Of a DNA stretch of 64,000 nt, positions 1 through 9,725 are shown one piece after another (positions within the stretch are counted from its first letter, which is position 1; each line of letters starts with the position of its first letter). The stretch comes from Zygotorulaspora mrakii (Eukaryota > Ascomycota > Saccharomycetes > Saccharomycetales > Saccharomycetaceae), in contig NC_050721.1 of assembly GCF_013402915.1 (NCBI RefSeq), positions 682,001 through 746,000 of the forward strand, read 5' to 3'. A program made the translations under genes and the position numbers. The notes beneath the pieces were generated by a model. That model searched no databases, was not told the DNA's origin, and worked only from the letters and a program-made list of their open reading frames with translations.

Positions 1-377
1 TTGTTATCGTTACCCAGTTTTGTTTGAATATCAATTTCGTAAATAGCTTCAAAGCAAATGTTGTTGGAGAGACGTGATTTCACATTCGACGAGATCTTCG
101 ATTTGAATCTTTGCAATTGCGTTTTCTTCTCTTGACTGCTGGTGTTACCGTCGTTGTGAGACGCGTGGCCATCCTCTTCATCGCTCCCGCTCGCCTCGTC
201 CTTCGCCTCACTCTCGTGATCTAGCTTGAATATGTACTTGATAGCAACCAATTTTTTCTCTTTGATATCCTTGGCTAACGAGACGTAACCATACGATCCC
301 TCGCTGATGTCCTCGATTTTCTGGTACCTTTCATTGAGCACCCCACCTTCTTTGTAAACCTCATAATCCAAAGACAT
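1..377 (-). CDS. KSP1: Ser/Thr protein kinase Ksp1, N-terminal part (gene runs off the window)
   Basis: This is the first 125 codons of a protein kinase; the rest lies beyond the left edge. The start ATG is at 377. Residues 24-36 form the glycine-rich nucleotide loop (SEGSYGYV), and K47 in VAIKYIF is the expected ATP-binding lysine. Between the first kinase strands and the edge lies an acidic, serine-rich insertion at about residues 52-75 followed by a basic stretch, as in S. cerevisiae Ksp1 (YHR082C). In S. cerevisiae Ksp1 is a kinase linked to nutrient (TORC1/PKA) signalling and filamentous growth. It is transcribed divergently from IRC3. The catalytic loop and C-terminal region cannot be seen, so function rests on the N-terminal match and the conserved neighbourhood. 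Confidence 0.9.
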   Translation of the reverse strand, partial: MSLDYEVYKEGGVLNERYQKIEDISEGSYGYVSLAKDIKEKKLVAIKYIFKLDHESEAKDEASGSDEEDGHASHNDGNTSSQEKKTQLQRFKSKISSNVKSRLSNNICFEAIYEIDIQTKLGNDN

Positions 378-1358
378 TACTATGCATGAGTCTCAAGACC
401 TGATTATCTCGAGCACAAACCGCCGGAACGAGAGAAAATAAAAATAGAAAAACGGCAAAATCGAAGAAACAACACTCGCTCACAGTCTACCGCTGCCGGT
501 CTCACTACTACAAGCCTTTTTTCACGACTCTGTTACTGCTACCACCCCTGATAAACACTCAAAACGAGCACGAAAACAAACGCGGCCACGGCAAGAAGAG
601 TCTGGTGGCAGCCTTCAGCAGCGTGTGCAATATCAAACGCTATCAAGATCTATTCTACAATGCCACCAATCCAGGTCAGTCAATTCCTAATGCACTGATT
701 TGCTGCAAAACTAACTCACGAACTAACTTGCTCACTGACCACTAACCCCTGATCCACGATCTCACTGATACACGGCCTCAAATATTTCACAGATCACGCT
801 TGCTGGCTTGACTGTAAATTTCTGCAAAATCCTTCTTGTGGTTTTCTTTTTAAACAACCGCCGTTGACGTTGCCGTTGACTAGAAAACTATCAACTTTCT
901 AATCTGTTGAAATCCCCTGTGAAGTTTAGACAACCGGACACTTTTCAGTCTGTCTTCCGCTGCCTCTGACTCTCGCTGCAATGTCCGGCTTTCTGCTCTC
1001 CGTGGCTTTCTGTCTCCAATGATGCCTGTTAGTTCGGGTTCTTCCAGAAGGAGAGAAACAGGCGCGGCGCAGCCTTCTTTTTCGTGACAGATGATGTTGG
1101 AGACAAGGAGCCACAGCTTTTTCTTTCCATGACATTCCATGACATTCTGCGTCATTCCTTGAGATTCCATGACGCGGAATACGTCATTTGGATCGGGGAC
1201 GGTCACATTCATCACTTTCTACGTAAGTTTACCTCCTGGAGCAAGGGCTCTTGGCCGGGAAAAAACGAGATCAGCCGGGTAACATAGCTGTTTTCCGGGT
1301 AGCCGTGCTCAGTTCTGTTTTTTCTTGTTAGCATCTATAGAAGAGAAGATGTCAGTAA
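378..1358. other. Divergent intergenic region KSP1/IRC3, with short repeats
   Basis: About 1 kb without a convincing gene; the short open frames here have no family features. The 9-mer TTCCATGAC occurs three times (1125-1133, 1135-1143, 1165-1173). The last copy runs into an inverted repeat, ATGACG (1169-1174) and CGTCAT (1182-1187), that resembles paired half-sites for a bZIP factor; this is inference only. A 15-codon upstream ORF starts at 1349 and ends at 1396. It overlaps the first in-frame ATG of IRC3 (1359) but ends before the next downstream in-frame ATG that begins a presequence (1437). Confidence 0.5.
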
Positions 1359-3455
1359 ATGATAATGCGCGGACAGTCGGTGCAACAGGAGGGTAAAGAT
1401 TGCGGGATTGTGGTGGTTGCAGTGGTTGGAGTGAAGATGCTGGGGTTGCGATGTCTGTGGGTGCCTAGCAGTGGGCTGGGCACAGCATTGTGGCGGTGCC
1501 GAGCGATTTTTCCGCGTCAATTCGTCCGTTGTCAGGGCTCATTGACTTTGCGAGACTATCAGCAGCACGTGATTGACAAATGCATTCACAGAATAATCGA
1601 CCGTCATGACAGTAATGGTCGCATCAGATTGGGGGTTTCGTTGGCTACGGGCGGTGGAAAGACGGTGATATTTAGCAACTTGATCAATCAGCTTGCGTTG
1701 GCCAAGAAATGTCAGGCTGCGCTGATTCTTGTACATAGAAGGGAATTGGTGCAGCAGGCGGCTGCCACAATTCGTAAATGCGTACCGAACTGCCACGTTC
1801 TGATTGAAATGGGCACGAGCAGTGTGCCCGAAGAGACGGTGCAGTTCAAGGGAGCAACTACGGTGATAATTGCGTCTGTCCAGTCCCTTGTGAGAAGAAT
1901 TGACAAGTACAGCGGCGACTTTTTCGATTTAATTATCATCGACGAGGCTCACCACTCTGTTGCCAATTCCTACCAGAGCGTTTTGAATCACTTCAACGAT
2001 GGCGTTCCGCGGATCGGGTTCAGTGCAACTTTCGAAAGAGCGGACAACAAGGCACTGTCCACCGTGATAGATGAAATTGTCTACCACAGAGGCATCCTGG
2101 AAATGATAGGTGACAAATGGCTGTGTGAAGGCAAGTTTACACAGGTGAAGGTTGATTACGATCTTTCCAAAGTTGGTATTTCGAGCGTTACTAATGATTT
2201 TAAAATCGAGAGGCTCTCGCAAGTTATGAACAATGATCGTGTTAATGAAATTATTGTGCAGACGTATATACACAAAAACGGAATTGGCTGTGGAAGGGGA
2301 GAAAAGAACTTCAAATCCACTTTACTGTTCGCAATTGATATCAGTCATGTAAACAGTCTTCAAAGAAAATTTGCGGAGCATGATATCAAAGTGAGCTCAG
2401 TAACGTCAGCGACTAGAATTGACGAAAGAGATAGAATCGTTAGAGAGTTCAAATTGGGCAACATCCAGGTACTTATCAATTGCGGCATATTTACCGAGGG
2501 AACAGACATGCCAAACATCGATTGTATATTACTGTGTAGACCAACAAGATCAAGGTCGCTGCTGATACAAATGATCGGCCGTGGGCTCAGATTGCATCAT
2601 TCAAAGAAACATTGCAGTATAATCGATTTCACAGGTAACACCTCACAGGTGGGGGTAGTCTCTGTGCCTACTTTAGCAGGCATAGAGAACTATGACGATA
2701 CTCTGGAGGATGCCACAATTCAAGACCTTCAGAGTATAAAAGATGAATTTCAGTTCAATGAAGGCAAAAGGGAGGAAAAAGAGATTGCTGCACAAAAATC
2801 CTTCGATATCTTTCTTGATAAAATGGACGCTTTTGATCTAACTTTGAGTTCCTTTGAAACCTTTCGAAGTTACCATGACCATTTTTCGATTAGTGATGCA
2901 GCAGCAACAGAAATTCCAGACTCCTTAAATGAGCTCAACCTATTTTACAACTCCAGATATCCATGGGCTAAATTTTCAGATAATGCTTGGGCATTATCTT
3001 TACAAAATAATCACCATTTGAGAGTTTACAAAAAAGACGGAAATTATTCGCTGCGACTCTACCGTGAAATACCATCATATCTAAGAGATACAACCAATAC
3101 AAAATTTGTACCGCGAGAATTGATTATCGATGAGAATCTACTAAAGATAATTGGTAAAGTGGAGCAAGTTATGGAGAAACTGACGGAAACTAATAAAGAT
3201 GATAACAAAGTCAAGAATTTAACCAAATTTGCGAGATGGAGATATGAACCAGCAACCCCAAAGCAGAAAAATTTCATCAAGAAAAGATTAACGGCAAGGT
3301 CAACCGAATTTTCAGTACCAGTTAGTGATATAGAATCTTATATTCAAAAGTTAACAAAGGGTCAAGCATCTAATATTCTATTTGCATGTAATCTGGCACC
3401 TGTATACCCAATAAAATCACTCCTACGTATAGTTAAGTATAAGAAAACTGCATAG
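1359..3455 (+). CDS. IRC3: Mitochondrial DEAD/H-box DNA helicase Irc3
   Basis: A superfamily 2 helicase of 698 residues, like S. cerevisiae Irc3 (YDR332W), a branched-DNA helicase that maintains mitochondrial DNA. Visible motifs are ATGGGKT (motif I, about residue 97), IIIDEAHHS (motif II, about 193), GFSAT (motif III), and the C-terminal RecA lobe with TEGTDMPNID and QMIGRGLR (motif VI). The frame opens at ATG 1359. The segment from Met27 (ATG 1437) is Arg-rich without acidic residues and looks like a mitochondrial presequence, whereas the preceding 26 residues contain Glu and Asp. The functional start may therefore be 1437, giving 672 residues. The 15-codon ORF at 1349-1396 would then be a short leader ORF. 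SAM35 follows on the same strand after a short gap. Confidence 0.93.
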   Translation: MIMRGQSVQQEGKDCGIVVVAVVGVKMLGLRCLWVPSSGLGTALWRCRAIFPRQFVRCQGSLTLRDYQQHVIDKCIHRIIDRHDSNGRIRLGVSLATGGGKTVIFSNLINQLALAKKCQAALILVHRRELVQQAAATIRKCVPNCHVLIEMGTSSVPEETVQFKGATTVIIASVQSLVRRIDKYSGDFFDLIIIDEAHHSVANSYQSVLNHFNDGVPRIGFSATFERADNKALSTVIDEIVYHRGILEMIGDKWLCEGKFTQVKVDYDLSKVGISSVTNDFKIERLSQVMNNDRVNEIIVQTYIHKNGIGCGRGEKNFKSTLLFAIDISHVNSLQRKFAEHDIKVSSVTSATRIDERDRIVREFKLGNIQVLINCGIFTEGTDMPNIDCILLCRPTRSRSLLIQMIGRGLRLHHSKKHCSIIDFTGNTSQVGVVSVPTLAGIENYDDTLEDATIQDLQSIKDEFQFNEGKREEKEIAAQKSFDIFLDKMDAFDLTLSSFETFRSYHDHFSISDAAATEIPDSLNELNLFYNSRYPWAKFSDNAWALSLQNNHHLRVYKKDGNYSLRLYREIPSYLRDTTNTKFVPRELIIDENLLKIIGKVEQVMEKLTETNKDDNKVKNLTKFARWRYEPATPKQKNFIKKRLTARSTEFSVPVSDIESYIQKLTKGQASNILFACNLAPVYPIKSLLRIVKYKKTA

Positions 3456-3608
3456 TTCCGGCTCGTTTGTATATATTGTTCTCCGTTTTTTGTTTTGTTT
3501 TTCATCTAATTGAACAGACGCATGAAAAGTATTACCAGAGTGACTGTGGACAAGAGATCGCTAGACAAGAGAACAGATGAAGCAGTAAAGAGAGCAAACC
3601 ATCGGACA

Positions 3609-4565
3609 ATGTCGCGCATATTTCAAATACCTGCTCCCATAAAATCATTATTTGATAATTTCCCATTGAAAACGTATCCACCCATATCAAGTCAAGATGA
3701 TGCAATGCATGCCGAATTTCTAAAAAGAAAGTACCCATTTGGCGGTTCATCACAGACTGATATCAATAGCACTTTCGCATTAGGTGTATACAATATATTT
3801 TGCGAGCCGAAGACCAAGACCATATTAGCCTCAGATCCATGGTGTTTGTATGCTCAATTTGCACTTTGCAAGAAAAATGCTCTGAGGTTGCCATGCGGTA
3901 ACCTAGAGCAAGAGGGAGGGGATGACGAGTACAACCATTGTCTCGATCTTTTGTCCCCGTTTGCCGCAAATGATGAAACTTTACCTGTTCTAATTGAAGG
4001 CTACAATAAAAGATATATCAGATCCACAGACGGAATTAACGAAATTCTCACCTCCCGCGTGAATGACGATCCCGAGCAACTACTCTTCATAAACATGTTA
4101 GACCATATCGTTTACGATTGCTGGATGTTGCAGATATTTTTCCACCTATCTGCTGCTCAGTTTCTCAAAATGTACTCCTTTCAAGATACATGCGAGATTA
4201 AAGATCTCAAGGTCTCACTGACCAAAAGGAATCACTTCCATTTACGCCACAGAGAGATTGTGAAGAATATTGAATCACCAATGCAGTGTTATCAGCACAG
4301 CTCCATAAAGAATATGCTAGCTCCCATCCAAGAAAGTTGCCAAACTACTTTGTTACAATTTCAAGAATCCCTGGGGAACAAGCCTTTTGTGTCTACAAGC
4401 GACGCAACCCCAACCTATTTCGAGTTGAAAATTGCCAGCTATATGTTGTGCATCGCCAATCTGCCCGATGAAACTCCATTGAAGGCCTTCGTAAATGATA
4501 AATGTCAGCAATTGATGCACCACGCACAGCTTACACTAGCAAAATTACATCACATAACAACCTGA
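3609..4565 (+). CDS. SAM35: SAM complex subunit Sam35 (mitochondrial outer membrane)
   Basis: This matches S. cerevisiae Sam35 (YHR083W), the peripheral subunit of the sorting and assembly machinery that recognises the beta-signal of beta-barrel precursors at the mitochondrial outer membrane. The segment SRIFQIPAPIKSLFDNFPLK lines up with the family N-terminus, so ATG 3609 (318 residues; S. cerevisiae about 329) is preferred. An upstream in-frame ATG at 3522 would add 29 mostly basic residues. The frame stays open further upstream to a TTG at 3510. Conserved stretches include FEPKTKTILASDPWCL-type sequence (here YNIFCEPKTKTILASDPWC), DHIVYDCWMLQIFF, SLTKRNHFHLRHREIVK and the C-terminal ELKIASYMLCIANL. 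It lacks a cleavable presequence, as expected for an outer membrane protein. Uncertainty is limited to the start. Confidence 0.9.
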   Translation: MSRIFQIPAPIKSLFDNFPLKTYPPISSQDDAMHAEFLKRKYPFGGSSQTDINSTFALGVYNIFCEPKTKTILASDPWCLYAQFALCKKNALRLPCGNLEQEGGDDEYNHCLDLLSPFAANDETLPVLIEGYNKRYIRSTDGINEILTSRVNDDPEQLLFINMLDHIVYDCWMLQIFFHLSAAQFLKMYSFQDTCEIKDLKVSLTKRNHFHLRHREIVKNIESPMQCYQHSSIKNMLAPIQESCQTTLLQFQESLGNKPFVSTSDATPTYFELKIASYMLCIANLPDETPLKAFVNDKCQQLMHHAQLTLAKLHHITT

Positions 4566-5047
4566 TACCCGTATATATGAACTTAATCATTAGCATCTCG
4601 ATCAACCAAATCTGTTTCAACTTGTTTCAACTTATATCACTTTTTATTACCTTGTATCACAGTTTTTATTTGTTTCATCTTGAAACAAATAATCATGTCG
4701 CGCACGTTACCGCATGACATCATAACGGTGAAAAAACGATGCGCCCCAAATATGAAACAACGTTAAAGAATTTTAAACTGAAACATCGATGTAAAGCATC
4801 CGATGAAGGAGAATGGTTTAAAAGAGGTATGGAACTGTTGTATTGAACACATTCTCGAGGAGTACTTCATGTTATTCACAATATTTTAAGGAAATTGTGC
4901 ATTTTTACATCTTAGAGTTAACTTCCTTCAATATCATTGAATCATTGAGGACACTAGATTGGTATTCCAATCAAGGTTTAAAAAAATATATAGCGATTAA
5001 ATTCATTGGTGACTTAATAGGCTATCACAATTGTGATACAGTGAGGA
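4566..5047 (+). promoter_or_regulatory. STE12 promoter with six pheromone response elements
   Basis: The SAM35-STE12 intergenic region holds six perfect copies of TGAAACA (or its complement TGTTTCA), the binding site of Ste12. They lie at 4613-4619, 4623-4629, 4671-4677, 4681-4687, 4753-4759 and 4779-4785. The first four are complement/complement/complement/direct and form two close pairs, with 3 bp between the copies of each pair. The last two are direct. All lie within 175 bp and about 260-435 bp upstream of the STE12 ATG. Clusters of pheromone response elements mark pheromone-induced promoters in this family, so positive autoregulation of STE12 is the natural reading. No other gene is seen in the 482 bp. 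Confidence 0.85.
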
Positions 5048-7195
5048 ATGAAGACACAGGCAGCTGATGAGGAATCTAAAGCAGTATTAGTCACCAACAA
5101 AATTAAAGTAAAAAGTAAGAGTGAGGAGGATGGGGCAAAGGAGTGCGAAGAATCGCTAAGATTGATTGAAGATTTAAATTTTTTTTTAGCGACAGCGCCA
5201 GTAAATTGGCAGGAAAATCAAATTATTAGACGATATTATCTGAATAGCGATCAGGGATTTGTTTCTTGCGTCTTCTGGAATAGCTTGTATTATATTACAG
5301 GAACGGATATAGTGAAATGTTGTATCTATAGGATGCAGAAATTTGGTAGGGAAATAATACAGAAGAAAAAGTTCGAAGAAGGTATTTTTTCCGACTTGAG
5401 AAATCTTAAATGTGATATAGATGCTACTTTAGAACAGCCCAAATCAGAATTTTTGTCATTTTTATTCAGAAATATGTGTCTCAAGACACAGAAGAAGCAG
5501 AAAGTCTTTTTTTGGTTTAGTGTTCCTCATGATAAATTATTTGCAGATGCGTTAGAAAGAGATCTGAAAAGAGAAAATATGGATCAACCTTCCACCACTA
5601 GATCGGTCTCTGAGCCGGCGTTATCGTTCAAGTATGATTCAATGTCAGAATACACTGTGTATGAACAACTGATGAAGCATGTAGAAGTTAAAAGAGCAAC
5701 CACATCACCAGTCTCAATGGCAACGTCACGCATTTCGGATCCCTCGGTTAATAACGTGTTGGAAGAAGAGAACTTACATTCGTCACCTTTACATCTAGGA
5801 ACCGATGTTGCTGTAAATGGTGTTCCTATATCATCACAAATGCGATCTACCGCAGGTACAGATATATTAAGTGGACAGTCAATTGTTTCCTCGCCAGATA
5901 CAAGCAGCAACTATACACCGCAGAAGCTTGTCGTTGTGGAACCTAGCAGCCTAGATTTGCACAGCAGCATTCCTGAAAATAAAATTTCAAAGGATAACGT
6001 TATAGTGGTCGATGACTCGGACCATGGCGATTTCCCCTTGGATTATTTCCCGGTTGAAATCGATCATGTTAATGCGGAAGAGGATTTAGAAAGTTTTAAC
6101 ATGCCGCCTAATGGTGCCTTCGCACAACCTTCAATGTTTTACGATAACAGCTTTGGGTCCTATGATGATGAAGTTGTTCCAGCTACAGCTAATTTTGCTA
6201 GGCATTCTCATTATTCTGTGCGTACACCTTTTCCACATCCAGTTTCTGGTAATACATCTCATTTTATGACCAATGGCAAGTATTACAGTTCTCAAATGAA
6301 AGACAAATTAGAATCGCCTAATCCTAATAAAGAGTTTCTGTATATGCGGTATTCTGATAACGAAGATTCTAATGAGGAGCAACAGCCGGAAGACCAGGAT
6401 TATTCGGAACAGCAACAGCAGCAATCTCATGTACCGCATTACATGAACCCATATCAAAAGTTTTACAATCCTTCAATGTATCCTGGTTATTTTTTGCCTG
6501 GTACAATGTTTGGTGGTCCATCGGATATGGTGGGCCAAAATAATGAAATTATGAATAATGGTTACGATGAGATGTTTCCTCTACAAGATTCAGGCGAACA
6601 AGGTTTTTATCTCCCTTATGAATCTCACAATTGGACTTGTGTTCCCCCGCAGGCTATGCAGCCCCCCACGGCAACTTCCGCATTCGTGCCGAAGCCATAT
6701 ACACCAAGTTATCGGACCGCACCAATGAGCACAATAAATCCGTATATGTCTATGGCACAAAGTGGATGGCAACAACCATTGACTTCTCCATACACGTCAA
6801 AGGCCACCTCGGCAACTTCAAAGGCATATCCCAACAGCGCATTCTATCAATCGCAACCGGGACCGAACGTATCACATAGAAGACCATATCAAAGCGGTCC
6901 ATCAGCATCTAAAAGTTTCGCTTCAAATAGTAACAAAACACCAAAATCCTATCATCGTAAAATAAGTCCTCAAAAGCATCAAAGCAAATTCACTGGTACC
7001 CTCAAGAACAAAAAAACATCCTATAGAGAATTCAAGGACAAGGAGCCTCGTAGACAGAAGTTTTCGATTCCCACGCCCGAATCGAACAATCTCAACTCTC
7101 AGAATTTTTCGAATGATTATGAAAAAGAAGAAAATTCAGATTACACTACTAGTGGCTTTCGAAAATCACTGGACGAATCTAGCTATTCAGATTGA
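5048..7195 (+). CDS. STE12: Transcription factor Ste12 (mating and filamentation)
   Basis: A 715-residue protein (S. cerevisiae Ste12, YHR084W, 688). Ste12 is the nuclear target of the pheromone MAP kinase cascade and binds TGAAACA. Residues 33-180 are the highly conserved STE DNA-binding domain: EESLRLIEDLNFFLATAPVN, IIRRYYLNSDQGFVSCVFWN, LKTQKKQKVFFWFS and HDKLFADALERDLKRE. After a variable Ser/Thr-rich section come the conserved motifs DFPLDYFPVEI and QKLVVVEPSSLDL, a short Gln run (EQQQQQS), and a Tyr/Pro/Asn-rich region with WTCVPPQAMQPP and PYTPSYRTAP. The tail is basic. The start ATG 5048 is the only reasonable one. Its own promoter carries six Ste12 sites. No homeodomain-adjacent zinc fingers are present, which is normal for Saccharomycotina. 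Confidence 0.97.
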   Translation: MKTQAADEESKAVLVTNKIKVKSKSEEDGAKECEESLRLIEDLNFFLATAPVNWQENQIIRRYYLNSDQGFVSCVFWNSLYYITGTDIVKCCIYRMQKFGREIIQKKKFEEGIFSDLRNLKCDIDATLEQPKSEFLSFLFRNMCLKTQKKQKVFFWFSVPHDKLFADALERDLKRENMDQPSTTRSVSEPALSFKYDSMSEYTVYEQLMKHVEVKRATTSPVSMATSRISDPSVNNVLEEENLHSSPLHLGTDVAVNGVPISSQMRSTAGTDILSGQSIVSSPDTSSNYTPQKLVVVEPSSLDLHSSIPENKISKDNVIVVDDSDHGDFPLDYFPVEIDHVNAEEDLESFNMPPNGAFAQPSMFYDNSFGSYDDEVVPATANFARHSHYSVRTPFPHPVSGNTSHFMTNGKYYSSQMKDKLESPNPNKEFLYMRYSDNEDSNEEQQPEDQDYSEQQQQQSHVPHYMNPYQKFYNPSMYPGYFLPGTMFGGPSDMVGQNNEIMNNGYDEMFPLQDSGEQGFYLPYESHNWTCVPPQAMQPPTATSAFVPKPYTPSYRTAPMSTINPYMSMAQSGWQQPLTSPYTSKATSATSKAYPNSAFYQSQPGPNVSHRRPYQSGPSASKSFASNSNKTPKSYHRKISPQKHQSKFTGTLKNKKTSYREFKDKEPRRQKFSIPTPESNNLNSQNFSNDYEKEENSDYTTSGFRKSLDESSYSD

Positions 7196-7384
7196 GCCTT
7201 TCTATTTTAACGATTTTTCGTTTGTGAAACTTTTCACAGGTCAAATGAGCTTTTGAGGTAGAAACTATATTTAAATATTTTTCAATCTCAAGATGCATTC
7301 AAGCCTGTTTGTATTATATAGACATTTCATTTTATTTCAGGTAATATATTGCTTAAAAATATGATTACAACGGCATTTCCATCC

Positions 7385-9532
7385 TCATTCTTCGCCTGCA
7401 CCTGCATTTTCCAAATATTCTTCAAGAGACATTTGTCTGATTTGATTCAATAGATCTTCATCCTGCATAACATTCACTTGGGAGGCTAGGAGGTCTCGTT
7501 CATTAATAAAACTTTTGATTGTCTCTATGGTATCAATTGATTCTCTAGTTTCTGCTTTTGGTGGTAGAACATCGAAATCAAATACCTCGTGATCCGACCA
7601 AATATTTTGTGGAATAGATGCCATTACAGAAGATTCTTCAGATAGTACAGCGAACCGCAACAGATTAATTGGAATTCCGTCAATGAAAAAGGGGTTCATT
7701 TCACCATTGACTTTATCTTCCCCTTCGATAGATGCATTATACAAATTCCGTTGGTGATCACGAAGCAGCGATTTCAGTGCGCGACTTAAAAAATTTAGAT
7801 GCTCAGTATTTTTCCATAACGATGAAAATCTAGCCATGTATGCCTTCAATTCTATAACATCTGATTCCTTGCCCCCACAATTTAATTCAAAATCTGAGAT
7901 CTCTGTTCCCTCAAACTTCTCTTTGTAAAGAATGGAAAGCGCATATGGGTGGTGTTCGAACGCCTTTGCCAATTCCTTAGTGGCGGCTGAGTAATCATCA
8001 ATGTGTAAATAACTTAAAACCGCACCCAAAGATATTCCGAGAGTATACCACTGTTTATATACATTTGTTAGTGAAGATCTCGAAAGCCCGATTAAGTAAT
8101 GGAATTCACTATTAAGCAGTAGATAGTGATCGATGAAATATCTACAGCCTATTGGATCTTCTAGCGGACTCAAGGACCATAGAACTTTACACCATTCACT
8201 TGCTGTTCCCATAGCACCTCTCTGCGCCAAGGTCAAAATGTATCTGAAAATAGCCAAATAGAATTGCCTATTGAAAAAATAAATGTAAGGCAACTGACAT
8301 GAGAGTGAATCAAAGTTTATAGTACTCTTGAGCGCACGGTCAAAGACAAAAAGAGCTCTCTGAAGAAGGCCATTGGTGTTCGATCTATCACCCTGTCTTA
8401 CCATAATTAACGCGACCTGCAACAGGGCGGGAACATGGTACGGGTATTTTGATGAGATCAAATTAATAAGAGCTTCATGGTCGGGATGCAATACTACGCT
8501 CATATAAAAGTCTGTCATACCCTTTTTGTTAGCGTCTGGACTTAATGGCTCAAATTTATAATAAGTCACAAACTTTTCCCAGTCGGCCAAGTTTTCCTCG
8601 ATAACATCCTTCCAATCATTGCGCCTTTGCCACAGTTGCCAGTTTAATATATCATCTGCTGACAGCTTTTGCATCATTAATTCTCCTCTTGGGGTAGGTA
8701 ACCAATCTTCCTGAACTTTTGTAAACTTCAAACGATGTGCACCTAATCCAGGTCCATTAGGAACACTTTTATGATCCTTTCCACCCCAATTCTTCAAAAG
8801 GCGTTTCATTCGTTGAATCTGCTTCAATTGCTGAGGCGAGACGTGAGTAGATGTCATAGAGTCTATATCATCCAAAGATTCGGATGTCAGATCACCAAAT
8901 AGCATTTTGAATTCGAAATGGGGATCGAGCTTCTTGAAGTCATCATTGAAGAACCTCAAACCAGTTCTCATATATTTGATGGGAAACTTCGCGAAACCTG
9001 AATCATACCGTAGATCATGCATTGAGCTCTCACCAGATATTTTTACCAAATCTTCATCCTCCGGTTCGGATGCAGTCTCATATTCATCATTATCGCTACT
9101 TTCATTTTCATGGTATTTCGCTTCTTTCAGTCCGTACGTCTGGACATCTTTTTTGCGAAACTGTTGAATCATCCTCTCCAAATCATCATCACTCTCACCA
9201 TCTGTTTTCTCGAGCTCCTCTTGCTGAGAATTTTTTTGTTTCGTCTTTTTCCTGTTCTTCCTTCGATTAGCTTTCTTTTTGGTTTTGATCGGAAGAGTTA
9301 TTCTTTCGGGAGCACTTTTCGGTTCTTTAATGATGACTGGGTCATGCGTCTCTTCATTAATATCATTTTCCTCTTCATTACTTTCAGACTCATTTTCATC
9401 GTTCATTAAGGCAAATATATTGGTTTGGGGAACTGGCTTGGCAAAATTTGCATCATTCTCATCGGCGTCACCCACTAGAGATTTCAATAGCTCATCGTCA
9501 TTTTGTAGCTTTCTGAGTGTCCTGGAACTCAT
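7385..9532 (-). CDS. RQC1: Ribosome quality control complex subunit Rqc1
   Basis: A 715-residue Tcf25-family protein matching S. cerevisiae Rqc1 (YDR333C). The family acts with Rqc2, Ltn1 and Cdc48 on stalled 60S-nascent chain complexes and helps ubiquitin chain formation on aberrant peptides. The N-terminus (MSSRTLRKLQNDDELLKSL) is conserved. It is followed by an acidic stretch and a strongly basic KKKANRRKNRKKTKQK segment, then the Tcf25 core with SLDDIDSMTSTHVSPQQLKQ, KNWGGKDHKSVPNGPGLG, HPDHEALINLISSKYPYHVP, RQGDRSNTNGLLQRALFVF and PFFIDGIPINLLRFAVLSEE. The frame extends to a GTG at 9541, but the first ATG is 9532 and fits the family start. The tail is acidic. It is transcribed divergently from IPI1 across a 193 bp shared promoter. 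Confidence 0.95.
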   Translation of the reverse strand: MSSRTLRKLQNDDELLKSLVGDADENDANFAKPVPQTNIFALMNDENESESNEEENDINEETHDPVIIKEPKSAPERITLPIKTKKKANRRKNRKKTKQKNSQQEELEKTDGESDDDLERMIQQFRKKDVQTYGLKEAKYHENESSDNDEYETASEPEDEDLVKISGESSMHDLRYDSGFAKFPIKYMRTGLRFFNDDFKKLDPHFEFKMLFGDLTSESLDDIDSMTSTHVSPQQLKQIQRMKRLLKNWGGKDHKSVPNGPGLGAHRLKFTKVQEDWLPTPRGELMMQKLSADDILNWQLWQRRNDWKDVIEENLADWEKFVTYYKFEPLSPDANKKGMTDFYMSVVLHPDHEALINLISSKYPYHVPALLQVALIMVRQGDRSNTNGLLQRALFVFDRALKSTINFDSLSCQLPYIYFFNRQFYLAIFRYILTLAQRGAMGTASEWCKVLWSLSPLEDPIGCRYFIDHYLLLNSEFHYLIGLSRSSLTNVYKQWYTLGISLGAVLSYLHIDDYSAATKELAKAFEHHPYALSILYKEKFEGTEISDFELNCGGKESDVIELKAYMARFSSLWKNTEHLNFLSRALKSLLRDHQRNLYNASIEGEDKVNGEMNPFFIDGIPINLLRFAVLSEESSVMASIPQNIWSDHEVFDFDVLPPKAETRESIDTIETIKSFINERDLLASQVNVMQDEDLLNQIRQMSLEEYLENAGAGEE

Positions 9533-9628
9533 AACTGGCACAATAATAACCGAGTCCTCTGTACCTTATTTTGCGGTGCTTTGTTCATCTTGTATTTTTA
9601 CGCACTATATAATATGCAATTGAAAAAG

Positions 9629-9662
9629 TGAAAAAAATTTTAGATATCACAAATCTCATCGC
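9629..9662 (+). promoter_or_regulatory. RRPE- and PAC-like elements between RQC1 and IPI1
   Basis: TGAAAAAAATTTT at 9629-9641 resembles the RRPE, and CTCATCGC at 9655-9662 is an exact PAC site (GCGATGAG) on the minus strand. The pair lies 64-97 bp upstream of the IPI1 ATG. This spacing is typical of ribosome biogenesis genes and fits the function of IPI1; RQC1 may share the control. Confidence 0.7.
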
Positions 9663-9725
9663 ACCTCATCACAAAGGCTAACCAAAAGAAAAAGGGTGAA
9701 AGAAAGGTTTGAATAGGTTTCAATC

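Noticed and set aside
4843..5067. 74-codon frame overlapping the STE12 start
   Set aside because: Begins with TTG and overlaps the conserved STE12 N-terminus in another frame.
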